Shown piece after piece: positions 52,464 to 61,467 of a stretch of DNA of 64,000 bases; positions within the stretch are counted from its first letter, which is position 1; every line of letters starts with the position of its first letter. The notes below the pieces were generated by a model that made no database searches, was not told where the DNA came from, and saw nothing but the letters and a program-made list of their open reading frames with translations. The position numbers were made by a program, and so were the translations under genes. The DNA comes from Fusobacterium sp. Its GTDB lineage: Bacteria > Fusobacteriota > Fusobacteriia > Fusobacteriales > Fusobacteriaceae. Where the stretch lies: assembly GCF_032477075.1 (NCBI RefSeq), contig NZ_JAWDXO010000009.1:1-64000 (forward strand), given 5' to 3'.

Positions 52464-53860
52464 TGAACTGCACAGAAATGATGTTGGCAAAGGACAAAAT
52501 GGAAGAGGAATGTGGAGTTTTTGGAGTATACAGCAAAACCCAAAAAGAAGTTTCACAATTAACTTACTATGCCCTATATGCTCTTCAACACAGAGGACAG
52601 GAAAGTGCAGGAATATCTGTTTCAAATAATGGAGAATTAATAACATATAAAGGTATGGGGCTTACTGCAGATGTGTTTACACAGGAAACTCTGAATAATT
52701 TAAAAGGAAATGCAGCTATTGGACATGTAAGATACTCTACTACTGGTGAAAGTAAAATAGAAAATGCACAGCCTTTAGAAAGCAGATTTAAGCTTGGACA
52801 AATAGCAGTTGCTCACAATGGAAATCTGACTAATACTAAAGTAATAAGAGAATTATTGGAAGATGGAGGAGCTACTTTTACATCTACTACTGATTCAGAA
52901 GTTATAATAAAAATGGTTGCAAGAAAGGCTATGAATGGCTTTGAAGAAGCAATCAGAAGTACAGTTGGAGCAATAAAAGGGGCTTATGCTCTTGTAATAC
53001 TGGCAGATAACAAACTTATTGGTGTAAGAGATCCATATGGAATCAGACCTCTATGTCTTGGAATGAATGAAGAGGGAGATTATTTCCTTGCTTCTGAATC
53101 TTGTGCCATTGATTCTATTGGGGGACATCTAATAAGAGATGTAGAAGCTGGAGAAATGGTAATTATAGACGAATCAGGAGTTAAGTCAATCAGATATGCT
53201 GAAAAGAATAAAGTAGCACCTTGTTCATTTGAGCATATTTACTTTGCTAGACCTGATAGCATTATTGATGGAATAAATGTATATGAAGCAAGAGTAAAAG
53301 CTGGAAGACTTTTGGCTAAACAAATGAAAATAGAGGCTGATATTGTTATTGGAGTACCAGATTCTGGAATTCCAGCAGCTATTGGTTATGCTGAAGAAAG
53401 TGGAATACCTTATGCAATGGGACTTATTAAAAATAAATATATAGGAAGAACATTTATTAAACCAACTCAAGCTTTGAGAGAACAGGCCGTAATGGTAAAA
53501 CTTAACCCATTGAGAGTGCAGCTTGAAGGAAAAAGAGTTATAATTATTGATGATTCTCTAGTAAGAGGAACAACAAGTAAAATACTTATTGATATCATAA
53601 GAAGAGCAGGGGCTAAAGAAGTTCACTTCAGATCAGCTTCCCCAGCAGTTAAATATTCTTGCTTCTATGGAATAGATACAGCACACAGAGATGAACTTAT
53701 AGCTGCGAAAATGGCAGTTGATGAGATCAGAAAAGAAATAAATGCTGATACATTGGATTATTTGTCAATGGATAATATGCTGAAATCATTAAATTGCAAA
53801 GATTATTGTGTAGGATGTTTCAATGGAATATATCCTATGTGTACACCAACAGAAGAGTAG
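52463..53860 (+). CDS. purF: Amidophosphoribosyltransferase
   Basis: Commits PRPP to purine synthesis. 465 residues of the Bacillus type. The catalytic Cys is residue 17 in EEECGVFGVYS, so a 16-residue propeptide would be removed; starting at Met6 or Met7 would give a shorter one. Glutaminase: HRGQESAG, GHVRYSTTG, AHNGN. PRPP domain: VIIIDDSLVRGTTSK (about 353-367). C-terminal cysteines CKDYCVGCFNGIYP and an upstream Cys fit the oxygen-sensitive [4Fe-4S] cluster of this class. Confidence 0.96.
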   Translation: MNCTEMMLAKDKMEEECGVFGVYSKTQKEVSQLTYYALYALQHRGQESAGISVSNNGELITYKGMGLTADVFTQETLNNLKGNAAIGHVRYSTTGESKIENAQPLESRFKLGQIAVAHNGNLTNTKVIRELLEDGGATFTSTTDSEVIIKMVARKAMNGFEEAIRSTVGAIKGAYALVILADNKLIGVRDPYGIRPLCLGMNEEGDYFLASESCAIDSIGGHLIRDVEAGEMVIIDESGVKSIRYAEKNKVAPCSFEHIYFARPDSIIDGINVYEARVKAGRLLAKQMKIEADIVIGVPDSGIPAAIGYAEESGIPYAMGLIKNKYIGRTFIKPTQALREQAVMVKLNPLRVQLEGKRVIIIDDSLVRGTTSKILIDIIRRAGAKEVHFRSASPAVKYSCFYGIDTAHRDELIAAKMAVDEIRKEINADTLDYLSMDNMLKSLNCKDYCVGCFNGIYPMCTPTEE

Positions 53861-53881
53861 AAAATTATTTGGGAGGAAAAA

Positions 53882-54883
53882 ATGGCAATTTCTTATAAAG
53901 AAGCTGGAGTGGATAAAGAAGAAGGTTACAAGGCAGTAGAACTTATGAAAAAAGCAGTAGCTAAAACTCAAAACAGCAATGTACTGAATGGACTTGGAAG
54001 TTTTGGAGCTATGTATGAATTGGGAAAATATGAAAATCCTGTATTAGTTTCTGGAACTGATGGAGTAGGAACAAAACTTGAAGTAGCATTGACATCAAAA
54101 AAATATGATACAGTAGGAATAGATGCTGTGGCTATGTGTGTAAATGATGTACTTTGTCATGGAGCACAACCTATATTCTTCTTAGACTATCTGGCTTGTG
54201 GAAAACTAGATGCTGAAGTGGCTGCTGAACTTGTATCAGGAGTTGCAGAAGGTTGTTATCAGGCAGGAGCTGCACTTATAGGGGGAGAAACTGCTGAAAT
54301 GCCTGGATTCTATAAAGTGGGAGATTATGATATTGCTGGATTCTGTGTAGGAGCAGTGGAAAAATCTAAAATAGTAAATGGAAGTACAACTTCTGAAGGA
54401 GATATCCTTATAGCAATTCCTTCTTCTGGAGTACACAGCAACGGATTCTCATTAGTAAGAAAAATAATAACTGATTATACTAAGGATTTTAATGGAAAAC
54501 CTATCAGTGAAACTCTTTTAACACCTACAAAAATATATGTTAAACCTGTATTAGCTGTATTGGAAAAATATAATATAAAAGGAATGGCTCATATAACTGG
54601 AGGAGGTCTTCCTGAAAATCTTCCCAGAACTATAAGTGAAGGACATCAACCAGTAGTTTTCAAAGATAAATTGAGAGTTCTTGACATATTTAAATATATT
54701 CAAAAAGAGGGAGAAATACCTGAAAATGAAATGTATGGTACATTCAATATGGGGGTAGGATTTGTTTTGGTAGTAAATCCTAAAGATAAAGATGGAGTAA
54801 TAGAAGAATTGGAAAAATATGGAGAGGAAGCTTTTGAAATAGGATATGTTCAAAAGGGAGAGAAAGGCCTATGTTTAAGATAG
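53882..54883 (+). CDS. purM: Phosphoribosylformylglycinamidine cyclo-ligase
   Basis: Closes the imidazole ring to give AIR. 333 residues: SYKEAGVDKEEGYKAVELMK at the N-terminus, VSGTDGVGTKLEVAL (about 58-72), DAVAMCVNDVLCHGAQPIFF, GGETAEMPGFY (about 137) and HITGGGLPENLPR (about 237). It overlaps purN by 13 bases. Confidence 0.97.
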   Translation: MAISYKEAGVDKEEGYKAVELMKKAVAKTQNSNVLNGLGSFGAMYELGKYENPVLVSGTDGVGTKLEVALTSKKYDTVGIDAVAMCVNDVLCHGAQPIFFLDYLACGKLDAEVAAELVSGVAEGCYQAGAALIGGETAEMPGFYKVGDYDIAGFCVGAVEKSKIVNGSTTSEGDILIAIPSSGVHSNGFSLVRKIITDYTKDFNGKPISETLLTPTKIYVKPVLAVLEKYNIKGMAHITGGGLPENLPRTISEGHQPVVFKDKLRVLDIFKYIQKEGEIPENEMYGTFNMGVGFVLVVNPKDKDGVIEELEKYGEEAFEIGYVQKGEKGLCLR

Positions 54884-55446
54884 CAGTATTAGTATCAGGA
54901 GGAGGAAGCAATCTTCAATCTATAATAGAGAAGTCAAAAAGCGGAGAGCTAGCTTGTGAAATAGCTTGCGTCATTGGAGACAGAGAGTGTTATGGAGTGG
55001 AGAGAGCAGCTGAACAAGGGATAGTAAGCTGTATTCTTGACAGAAAAGTTTTTAAAAAAGAATTATGCAGGGAGATAGACAGAGTTGTTTCTGAAAAAGA
55101 AGTAGATCTTATAGTTCTTGCAGGATTTTTATCTATAATTGATGAAGAATTTGTGGAAAAATGGAAAGGGAAGATAATTAATATTCATCCATCACTTCTT
55201 CCTAAATTTGGAGGACCTGGAATGTATGGAATAAAAGTACATGAGGCAGTCCTTGCAGCAGGAGAAAAAGAAAGCGGATGCACAGTTCACTATGTGGATA
55301 TAGGTGTGGATAGTGGAGAGATAATCTTTCAAATAAAAGTTCCTGTAATGGAAGGGGATACAGCTGAAATTCTTCAAAAAAGAATATTAGTAGAAGAGCA
55401 CAAACTTTTACCAAAATCTATTTCTAAAATAATATCAGAGAGATAA
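54871..55446 (+). CDS. purN: Phosphoribosylglycinamide formyltransferase
   Basis: Formyl-THF-dependent GAR transformylase, 191 residues. IAVLVSGGGSNLQSII (about 4-19), IINIHPSLLPKFGGPGMYG (about 106-124) containing the catalytic Asn and His, and GCTVHYVDIGVDSGEII (about 136-152) with the catalytic Asp. The start lies inside purM after GGGAGAGAAAGG. It uses the formyl donor produced by Fhs. The formate-dependent PurT is not present. Confidence 0.96.
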   Translation: MFKIAVLVSGGGSNLQSIIEKSKSGELACEIACVIGDRECYGVERAAEQGIVSCILDRKVFKKELCREIDRVVSEKEVDLIVLAGFLSIIDEEFVEKWKGKIINIHPSLLPKFGGPGMYGIKVHEAVLAAGEKESGCTVHYVDIGVDSGEIIFQIKVPVMEGDTAEILQKRILVEEHKLLPKSISKIISER

Positions 55447-55462
55447 AAAGGAGAAAAAGTTG

Positions 55463-56965
55463 ATGAAAAGAGCATTGATATCAGTTTTTGATAAGAATGG
55501 TATATTAGAATTTGCTAACTTTTTAGTTAAACATGGAGTAGAAATAATTTCAACAGGTGGAACATATAAACATTTAAAGGAAAATGGAGTACCTGTAATA
55601 GAGGTTGCTGAAGTTACTGGAGCTCCAGAAATGCTTGATGGAAGAGTAAAAACTCTTCATCCAGTTATTCATGGGGGAATACTTGCTATAAGAGACAATG
55701 CTGAACATATGGCAACTATTAAAGAAAGAGGGATATCTACTATTGATATGGTAGTTGTAAATCTTTATCCTTTCTTTAAAAAAGTAAACGAAGATCTTAC
55801 TTTTGAAGAAAAAGTAGAATTTATTGATATTGGTGGACCTACTATGCTGAGATCTGCTGCTAAATCATTTAATGATGTAGTAGTTATAAGTGATACTGCT
55901 GATTATGAAACAGTAATGAAAGAGATGGAAGCTGGAGAAGTTACATTTGAAACTAAAAAAAGGCTGGCTGGAAAAGTATTTAATCTGACATCAGCTTATG
56001 ATGCAGCTATATCTCAATTCTTGCTGGGAGATGAGATGCCTAAATATTTAAATGCTTCATATGAAAAATTAATGGACCTTAGATATGGGGAAAATCCTCA
56101 CCAGAAAGCAGCATATTATGTATCTACTACTGATACTGGAGCTATGAAGGATTTTGAACAATTAAATGGAAAAGAACTTTCATTTAATAATCTAAGAGAT
56201 ATGGATGTAGCTTGGAGAACTGTATGCGAATTTACTCAGCCTGCCTGCTGTGGATTAAAACATTCCACTCCTTGTGGAGCGGCTATAGGTAATGATGCTC
56301 ATGAGGCTTATATAAAAGCTTATGAATGCGATCCTGTATCTATTTTTGGTGGAATAGTAGCTTTAAATAGAGAAGTAGATGCTGATACAGCTAGAGAAAT
56401 GGTAAAAATATTCTTAGAGATTGTTATAGCACCATCATTTACTGATGAGGCTTTAGAAGTACTTAAAGTTAAGAAAAATCTTAGAGTTATAAAATGTAAA
56501 CATATACCACAGGATAAAATTAATATGGTAAAGGTAGACGGAGGACTTCTTATTCAGGATGAAGACCTAAGCTTTACTACTGATTATGAAGCGGTTACAG
56601 AAAAAGCTCCAACTGCTGAAGAAATGGAAAACCTTATATTTGGAATGAAAGTGGTAAAACATGTAAAATCAAATGCTATTGTAGTGGTAAAAGATATGAT
56701 GGCAGTAGGAATTGGAAATGGTGAAACTAACAGGATATGGCCGACTAAACAGGCAATAGAAAGAGCAGGAGATAAAGTAAAAGGAGCTATCCTTGCTTCT
56801 GATGCTTTCTTTCCATTCAGAGATGTTGTTGATGAATGTGCAAAAGCTGGAATAAAAGCTATCATTCAGCCAGGTGGATCTATGAGAGATCAGGAATCTA
56901 TTGAAGCATGTAATGAGCATGGGATTTCAATGGTATTCACTGGAATGAGACACTTTAAACACTAA
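55463..56965 (+). CDS. purH: AICAR transformylase / IMP cyclohydrolase
   Basis: Last two steps to IMP. 500 residues from the ATG at 55463; an adjacent in-frame TTG at 55460 is also possible, and AGGAG at 55449 serves either. IMP cyclohydrolase: ALISVFDKNGI, STGGTYKHL, MLDGRVKTLHPVIHGGIL (about 61-78). Transformylase: DLRYGENPHQKAAYY (about 203-217), LKHSTPCGAA (about 268), RDVVDECAKAGI and QPGGSMRDQESIEACNEHG near the end. Confidence 0.97.
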   Translation: MKRALISVFDKNGILEFANFLVKHGVEIISTGGTYKHLKENGVPVIEVAEVTGAPEMLDGRVKTLHPVIHGGILAIRDNAEHMATIKERGISTIDMVVVNLYPFFKKVNEDLTFEEKVEFIDIGGPTMLRSAAKSFNDVVVISDTADYETVMKEMEAGEVTFETKKRLAGKVFNLTSAYDAAISQFLLGDEMPKYLNASYEKLMDLRYGENPHQKAAYYVSTTDTGAMKDFEQLNGKELSFNNLRDMDVAWRTVCEFTQPACCGLKHSTPCGAAIGNDAHEAYIKAYECDPVSIFGGIVALNREVDADTAREMVKIFLEIVIAPSFTDEALEVLKVKKNLRVIKCKHIPQDKINMVKVDGGLLIQDEDLSFTTDYEAVTEKAPTAEEMENLIFGMKVVKHVKSNAIVVVKDMMAVGIGNGETNRIWPTKQAIERAGDKVKGAILASDAFFPFRDVVDECAKAGIKAIIQPGGSMRDQESIEACNEHGISMVFTGMRHFKH

Positions 56966-56985
56966 TACAAAGGAGATATTAAAAT

Positions 56986-58239
56986 ATGAAAATATTAGTA
57001 GTTGGCAGTGGTGGAAGAGAACATGCTATCTGCTGGAAAGTAAGCCAGAACAAAAATGTAGAAAAAGTTTTCTGTGCTCCTGGTAATGGAGGAACTGCAA
57101 CACTTCCAAAAGGAGAAAATGTAAATATAAAAGGAATAGATGAGCTTTTAGCATTTGCTGTGAAAGAAAATATAGACCTGACTATTGTAGGAAGTGAAGA
57201 ACTTCTTGTAGATGGAATAGTAGATAAATTCCAAGAAAAAGGATTGAAAATATTCGGACCAGATAAAAAAGCTGCTCTTTTGGAAGGGTCAAAAGCATAT
57301 GCAAAGGATTTTATGAAAAAGTATGGAGTAAAAACTGCTGCCTATGAAATATTTACTTGTCCTGAAAAAGCAAAAGAATATATAAAAACTTGTGAATTTC
57401 CATTGGTTGTAAAAGCCAGCGGACTTGCAGCAGGAAAAGGAGTGCTTATCTGTCAGAATTTAGAAGAAGCTCTGAAAGCTGTAGATGAAATCATGGTAGA
57501 TAAGGTATTCAGCAGTGCAGGAGAGGAAATAGTTGTTGAAGAATTTTTAGATGGAGTGGAAGCTTCTATATTGTCAGTTACAGATTCTAAAATTATACTT
57601 CCTTTTATATCTGCTAAGGATCACAAAAAGATAGGAGAAAAGGAAACTGGATTAAATACTGGAGGAATGGGAACAATAGCTCCTAATCCTTATGTAACTA
57701 AAGAGGTATATGATGCTTTTATTACAGGAATTATGAATCCAACTTTAGAAGGTATCAAAGCTGAAGGAATGAATTTTGCAGGAGTTATTTTCTTTGGTCT
57801 TATGATAAATGAAAAGGGAGTGTATCTTCTTGAATATAATATGAGAATGGGAGACCCTGAAACTCAAGTAGTATTGCCTTTACTTGAATCAGACTTTGTA
57901 GAACTTCTTGAAAGTGGCTTAGAAGGGAAATTAGACACTGCTGATGTAAAGTGGAGCAATAAGTCAGCCTGCTGTGTAGTTCTTGCCTCTGGTGGATATC
58001 CTGAAGCTTATAAGAAAGGATATACAATAACTGGAATAGAAAAAGCAGACAATATGGTTTTTGTAGCTGGAGCTAAACTGGAAAATGGAGAACTTCTAAC
58101 TAATGGTGGAAGAGTATTAAATGTAGTGGCTGTAGGAAATGACTTAGAAGATGCAAGAGCTAAAGCTTATGCAGATGCTGAAAAGATTGAATTTACAGAT
58201 AAATGCTATAGAAAAGATATTGGAGTACTATATAGATAA
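56986..58239 (+). CDS. purD: Phosphoribosylamine-glycine ligase
   Basis: ATP-grasp enzyme joining phosphoribosylamine and glycine. 417 residues: VVGSGGREHAICWKV (about 5-19), FGPDKKAALLEGSKAYAKDF (about 87-106), VVKASGLAAGKGVLIC, EEFLDGVEASILS and EYNMRMGDPETQVVLP (about 283-298). Last gene of the operon, which thus covers every step from PRPP to IMP except purB. SD AAAGGAG. Confidence 0.97.
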   Translation: MKILVVGSGGREHAICWKVSQNKNVEKVFCAPGNGGTATLPKGENVNIKGIDELLAFAVKENIDLTIVGSEELLVDGIVDKFQEKGLKIFGPDKKAALLEGSKAYAKDFMKKYGVKTAAYEIFTCPEKAKEYIKTCEFPLVVKASGLAAGKGVLICQNLEEALKAVDEIMVDKVFSSAGEEIVVEEFLDGVEASILSVTDSKIILPFISAKDHKKIGEKETGLNTGGMGTIAPNPYVTKEVYDAFITGIMNPTLEGIKAEGMNFAGVIFFGLMINEKGVYLLEYNMRMGDPETQVVLPLLESDFVELLESGLEGKLDTADVKWSNKSACCVVLASGGYPEAYKKGYTITGIEKADNMVFVAGAKLENGELLTNGGRVLNVVAVGNDLEDARAKAYADAEKIEFTDKCYRKDIGVLYR

Positions 58240-58249
58240 AAATTTAAAT

Positions 58250-58281
58250 GGGGTATGTCGAAAGATGTATCCTGTTTTTTT
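58250..58281 (+). terminator. Terminator of the purine operon
   Basis: GGGGTATGTC-GAAA-GATGTATCCT, a 10-bp stem rich in G-U pairs with a GAAA tetraloop, followed by G and T7. Confidence 0.75.
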
Positions 58282-58322
58282 ATGCAGTAGTTTATTAGAT
58301 ACCAGATATATTAGAAAATAAA

Positions 58323-58510
58323 AAAGAGAGTAACAATAGATTAAATGAATTTTAGAAATTTGGAAATTAGAAGGATTTATATAATTACTGAGATGCAACA
58401 GTGGAACTCTTGTAATCCTTCAACTATTCTTTTATATTTTAGAAACAAAATTAATAATAAATCTTTCTACTGGAAAATTTCTAAAGTTCTATTTAAAAGT
58501 TACTCTCTTT
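58323..58510. repeat. MITE-like palindromic element, copy 1
   Basis: A 188-bp segment bounded by perfect 12-bp inverted repeats AAAGAGAGTAAC (58323-58334) and GTTACTCTCTTT (58499-58510). The repeat continues inward imperfectly for about 65 bases per arm: TTTAGAAATTT pairs with AAATTTCTAAA, and AGAAGGATTTAT faces ATAAATCTTTCT. No open frame. Part of the interior recurs at 21923-21965, so it is a dispersed family. On the minus strand the right-hand arm runs into T6, so it may also terminate the DMT gene transcript. Confidence 0.65.
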
Positions 58511-58525
58511 ATTTTAAATAAAGCA

Positions 58526-59455
58526 TTATTTATTATAACAGTTTAAAAGTGTAATTCTTGTACACACAAGAGCAAGGGCAGCAATAGTTTCTAGTCCAAG
58601 ACTGTGATATTCAGAAAGAACTATTGCAGATAATAAAGTTCCAAATATAGGTTCCATAGCTTTATAGCCAACTACTTTTGAGATAGGATTGTATTTTAAA
58701 AGTATTCCCCAAGTGACAAATGTAACAGAAGAAACAAATACCAGATAAAAAAGAATGAAAAAAGCTTCAATATTTTCAATATGCAGTCTTCCTCCTAATC
58801 CGAATCCTATTAATAGAAGAAAAGAACCACCTATCAAAAACTGCCATCCACTCAGTGTAACAGCGTTCTCATTTGTTGAAAACATTTTAGTTATACAATC
58901 TGAAAGACCAAATACCACTGCACTTAAAAGGAGTAATCCCTCTCCTCTGAAAGCAAAAGAAAAAGTAAAATCTCCATCTAAATTCAAGAGTACAATAGCA
59001 GAAAAGCATAATAATCCTGCAATACATTTTATTTTAGTGAACTTTTCCTGACGAAAAATAAAACAAGAAGCCAGCATAGCAAAAACCAGATTGGTTCCAT
59101 TTATAACAGAGGCTTTTATTCCATTTGTACCAGCAAGTCCAAGATACATCAATGAGTAAAAAATTGTAGTACGAATAAATCCGAGAAATGCTATTTTAGA
59201 AAAATTGCCCTTAGCTGGAAATAAAAGGGATTTATGTATAATACTTCCAACAGCTATTGTAGCTATACCTGCCAGTGTAAAACGTAAACCAGCAAATAAA
59301 ATGATAGCAGCAGTAGCTCCAGATTTGATATTGAAAAGAGTGTATCCGAGTTTTATTCCAGGAAAAGCACTGCCTCCAAGAACACAGTATATCATTGCTA
59401 GAGTAAATACAACTGTTCCCCTTGAAAAATATGATGATTTAGTTTCATCATTCAT
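58526..59455 (-). CDS. DMT-superfamily transporter (EamA)
   Basis: 309 residues with about ten transmembrane segments arranged as two EamA repeats (about 15-150 and 170-305). Telltale stretches: GSAFPGIKLGYTLF, FAGLRFTLAG (about 54), FGFIRTT-like FLGFIRTTIFYSLMYLGLAGT and ISKVVGYKAMEPIFGTLLSA (about 261-280). Likely exports a small metabolite or amino acid. It lies 24 bases after the MFS gene on the same strand with a strong AAAGGGGGAAG site, so the two carriers are probably co-transcribed. Substrate unknown. Confidence 0.87.
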   Translation of the reverse strand: MNDETKSSYFSRGTVVFTLAMIYCVLGGSAFPGIKLGYTLFNIKSGATAAIILFAGLRFTLAGIATIAVGSIIHKSLLFPAKGNFSKIAFLGFIRTTIFYSLMYLGLAGTNGIKASVINGTNLVFAMLASCFIFRQEKFTKIKCIAGLLCFSAIVLLNLDGDFTFSFAFRGEGLLLLSAVVFGLSDCITKMFSTNENAVTLSGWQFLIGGSFLLLIGFGLGGRLHIENIEAFFILFYLVFVSSVTFVTWGILLKYNPISKVVGYKAMEPIFGTLLSAIVLSEYHSLGLETIAALALVCTRITLLNCYNK

Positions 59456-59479
59456 AATCTTCCCCCTTTTTATATAATT

Positions 59480-60682
59480 TTATGATTCAATTTTTTTGTA
59501 TTGAAAATAGTTATACATATATACTGTACCAGCAAGAAATAAAATTATTGTAACTGCTGCAAAAGGCAGAAGTTTGTTTATTTCATATATAAATCCAGTA
59601 AATAATGAACCTGTTATCATTCCAAAGGATTTAGCTGAATTAAAATATCCTGACAGAAGACCATAATTACTGCTTTGCCCCCTAGTAAATAATGATTGCT
59701 GTATAGGTACATATATTGCATTGAATATATAAAACAATACACTAAATAGAAAAAAGATAAATACTTTAGAACTAAACACAAGAACAAATATTCCCATAAT
59801 GCTGTTTGAAAAAAGTACCACAGGGAAAATTTTTCTTAAATTAAACCTATTAGCAAGCCACATATTTATAGTAAGATTAGCGAAAAGTCCAAGAATACCA
59901 ATCATTCCCATTATACCGCCATTGTATGATGGTGGGAGATTGAGAGCAGATTTTATATAAAAGTTAAAACTATTGTTAAAACCAACTCTGGAAAATTCAG
60001 TAAGTATAACCCCAATGAAAAATATTATAATGGGAAAAGTAAGAATATCCTTTCCTTTTTCTATATCTATTATCTTCATTATTTTTTTGAAATTTATCTT
60101 TTCTTTTATTCTTTTTTCTTCACTTAAACTTTCAGGAAGTAAAATTTTAAATAAAAAGGCTTCAACAAGGAGTAAGGGTACTTGAAGCATAAAAGTATAA
60201 TAAATATTTACTTTACCAACAAATCCTCCTATAAAAAATCCTGCAGATACTGCCAATGTAACCAATGCAGCAAAAAAAGATAAACTTTTAATTCTTTCAT
60301 GTCCTTCAGTCATATCAGAGATATATGCAAGAGCTGTTACTAAAAATCCCCCTGAAAATATACCAGCAAAAAATCTAAAGAATAAAATAAAAGGCAAATA
60401 GCTGCATACTGCAAATCCAAACTGCCCAATAGCATAACCTACCATACATATTCTTATAACTGTGACTCTTCCCTTCCTATCACTTAACTCTCCCCAGAAA
60501 GGTGAAAACAAAAAGTTAGAACAAGACATTGTAGCAAACATTAAACCAAAAACATAGTCAGGCATATTTAAAGATTCAACATATGCAGGAGTGATAGGAT
60601 GAATAAGGTTGTTAATAACATTAACGCAAAAATAGAGTATAAAAAATCTTTTCATTTGTTTTTTTAATTCCAATAAAAACAT
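59480..60682 (-). CDS. MFS efflux-type transporter
   Basis: Up to 400 residues with 12 predicted helices. MFS motif A appears as GELSDRKGR (about 65-73). LYFCVNVINNLIHPITPAYV at the N-terminus and FFAGIFSGGFLVTALAYISD (about 108-127) resemble TetA/multidrug-type antiporters. The start is uncertain: the ATG at 60682 abuts its AGGGGG site, and a TTG three codons on (60673) is better spaced. A second ATG is at 60655. It follows the lipoprotein gene by 19 bases. Substrate unknown. Confidence 0.85.
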   Translation of the reverse strand: MFLLELKKQMKRFFILYFCVNVINNLIHPITPAYVESLNMPDYVFGLMFATMSCSNFLFSPFWGELSDRKGRVTVIRICMVGYAIGQFGFAVCSYLPFILFFRFFAGIFSGGFLVTALAYISDMTEGHERIKSLSFFAALVTLAVSAGFFIGGFVGKVNIYYTFMLQVPLLLVEAFLFKILLPESLSEEKRIKEKINFKKIMKIIDIEKGKDILTFPIIIFFIGVILTEFSRVGFNNSFNFYIKSALNLPPSYNGGIMGMIGILGLFANLTINMWLANRFNLRKIFPVVLFSNSIMGIFVLVFSSKVFIFFLFSVLFYIFNAIYVPIQQSLFTRGQSSNYGLLSGYFNSAKSFGMITGSLFTGFIYEINKLLPFAAVTIILFLAGTVYMYNYFQYKKIES

Positions 60683-60701
60683 CCCCCTGTAATTACAGAA
60701 A

Positions 60702-61373
60702 TCAGCTTAGAAAAGAAAACTTTTCATCTTTCATAAGTTGGTCTTCTTGTATTTTATAATATTTAAAATGTAAATTTTTATATCCTTTTGTATACTCTTT
60801 TATATTAAGCGGAGAATCTATAGAATAAATATTAATATCCAGTTTATTAAAATCAGGATAAGTTTTTTTTATATACAACAGAGCACCTGTCAAGTATAAA
60901 TTTTCTTGTTCAGAAGCTATAATAGATATTTTTTCATCTTTTACCAATAGTATTTTTCCTGCTAATTCTACAGCTTGAGAATTGATAAAAGAATCTGGAT
61001 TTCCTTTAAGATTTAAAGTGAGAAATTTATTCCAGAAATTTTGAAATTGAGAAGAATACTGATCATCATTTGACAGAAGAGAAATTACTTTAACTTTATC
61101 ATCTCTTTTAATCTTTGAGTTTATTTTATCCATTTCATTGGCTAAAAGTTCATTTTTTAGATTTGAATTTTTAGCATTGCTGATATAATGAATAACAGCA
61201 TAATCAGTAGTCTTAGTAATAGGTTTTTCCTTTGGAGTTTTATTTACTACTTTTGAAGGAACAGTTTTTGGTGGTGTATTAGTTTTTGGAGTCTTATTTT
61301 TAATGTAGGAATTATTGCAGCTAATCAAAAGAAAAGAAGCTGAAATAAGACAAATATTTTTAAAGTATTTCAT
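60702..61373 (-). CDS. Putative lipoprotein of unknown function
   Basis: 223 residues. A lipoprotein signal ends in LLISC (lipidated Cys at residue 19). A Lys/Thr/Pro-rich linker (about 25-57, such as NTPPKTVPSKVVNKTPKEKP) follows, typical of a spacer reaching away from the membrane. The remaining 165 residues are a mixed alpha/beta domain with YAVIHYISNAKNSNLKNELL and ILLVKDEKISIIASEQENLY. I recognise no family. GGAGG precedes the ATG. Probably co-transcribed with the MFS gene behind it. Confidence 0.75.
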   Translation of the reverse strand: MKYFKNICLISASFLLISCNNSYIKNKTPKTNTPPKTVPSKVVNKTPKEKPITKTTDYAVIHYISNAKNSNLKNELLANEMDKINSKIKRDDKVKVISLLSNDDQYSSQFQNFWNKFLTLNLKGNPDSFINSQAVELAGKILLVKDEKISIIASEQENLYLTGALLYIKKTYPDFNKLDINIYSIDSPLNIKEYTKGYKNLHFKYYKIQEDQLMKDEKFSFLS

Positions 61374-61425
61374 TTAATTCCTCCTAATTTCCATAAAATA
61401 AACTAAGAATTATCATAAATTATAA

Positions 61426-61462
61426 AAAATCTTCAATATTTAAAATAATATTGAAGATTTTT
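61426..61462 (-). terminator. Bidirectional-looking terminator after the alarmone synthetase gene
   Basis: AAAATCTTCAATATT (61426-61440) pairs with AATATTGAAGATTTT (61447-61461) with a run of T at either side, so it can act on both strands. On the minus strand it ends the 61468-64000 transcript. Confidence 0.75.
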
Positions 61463-61467
61463 AATCA

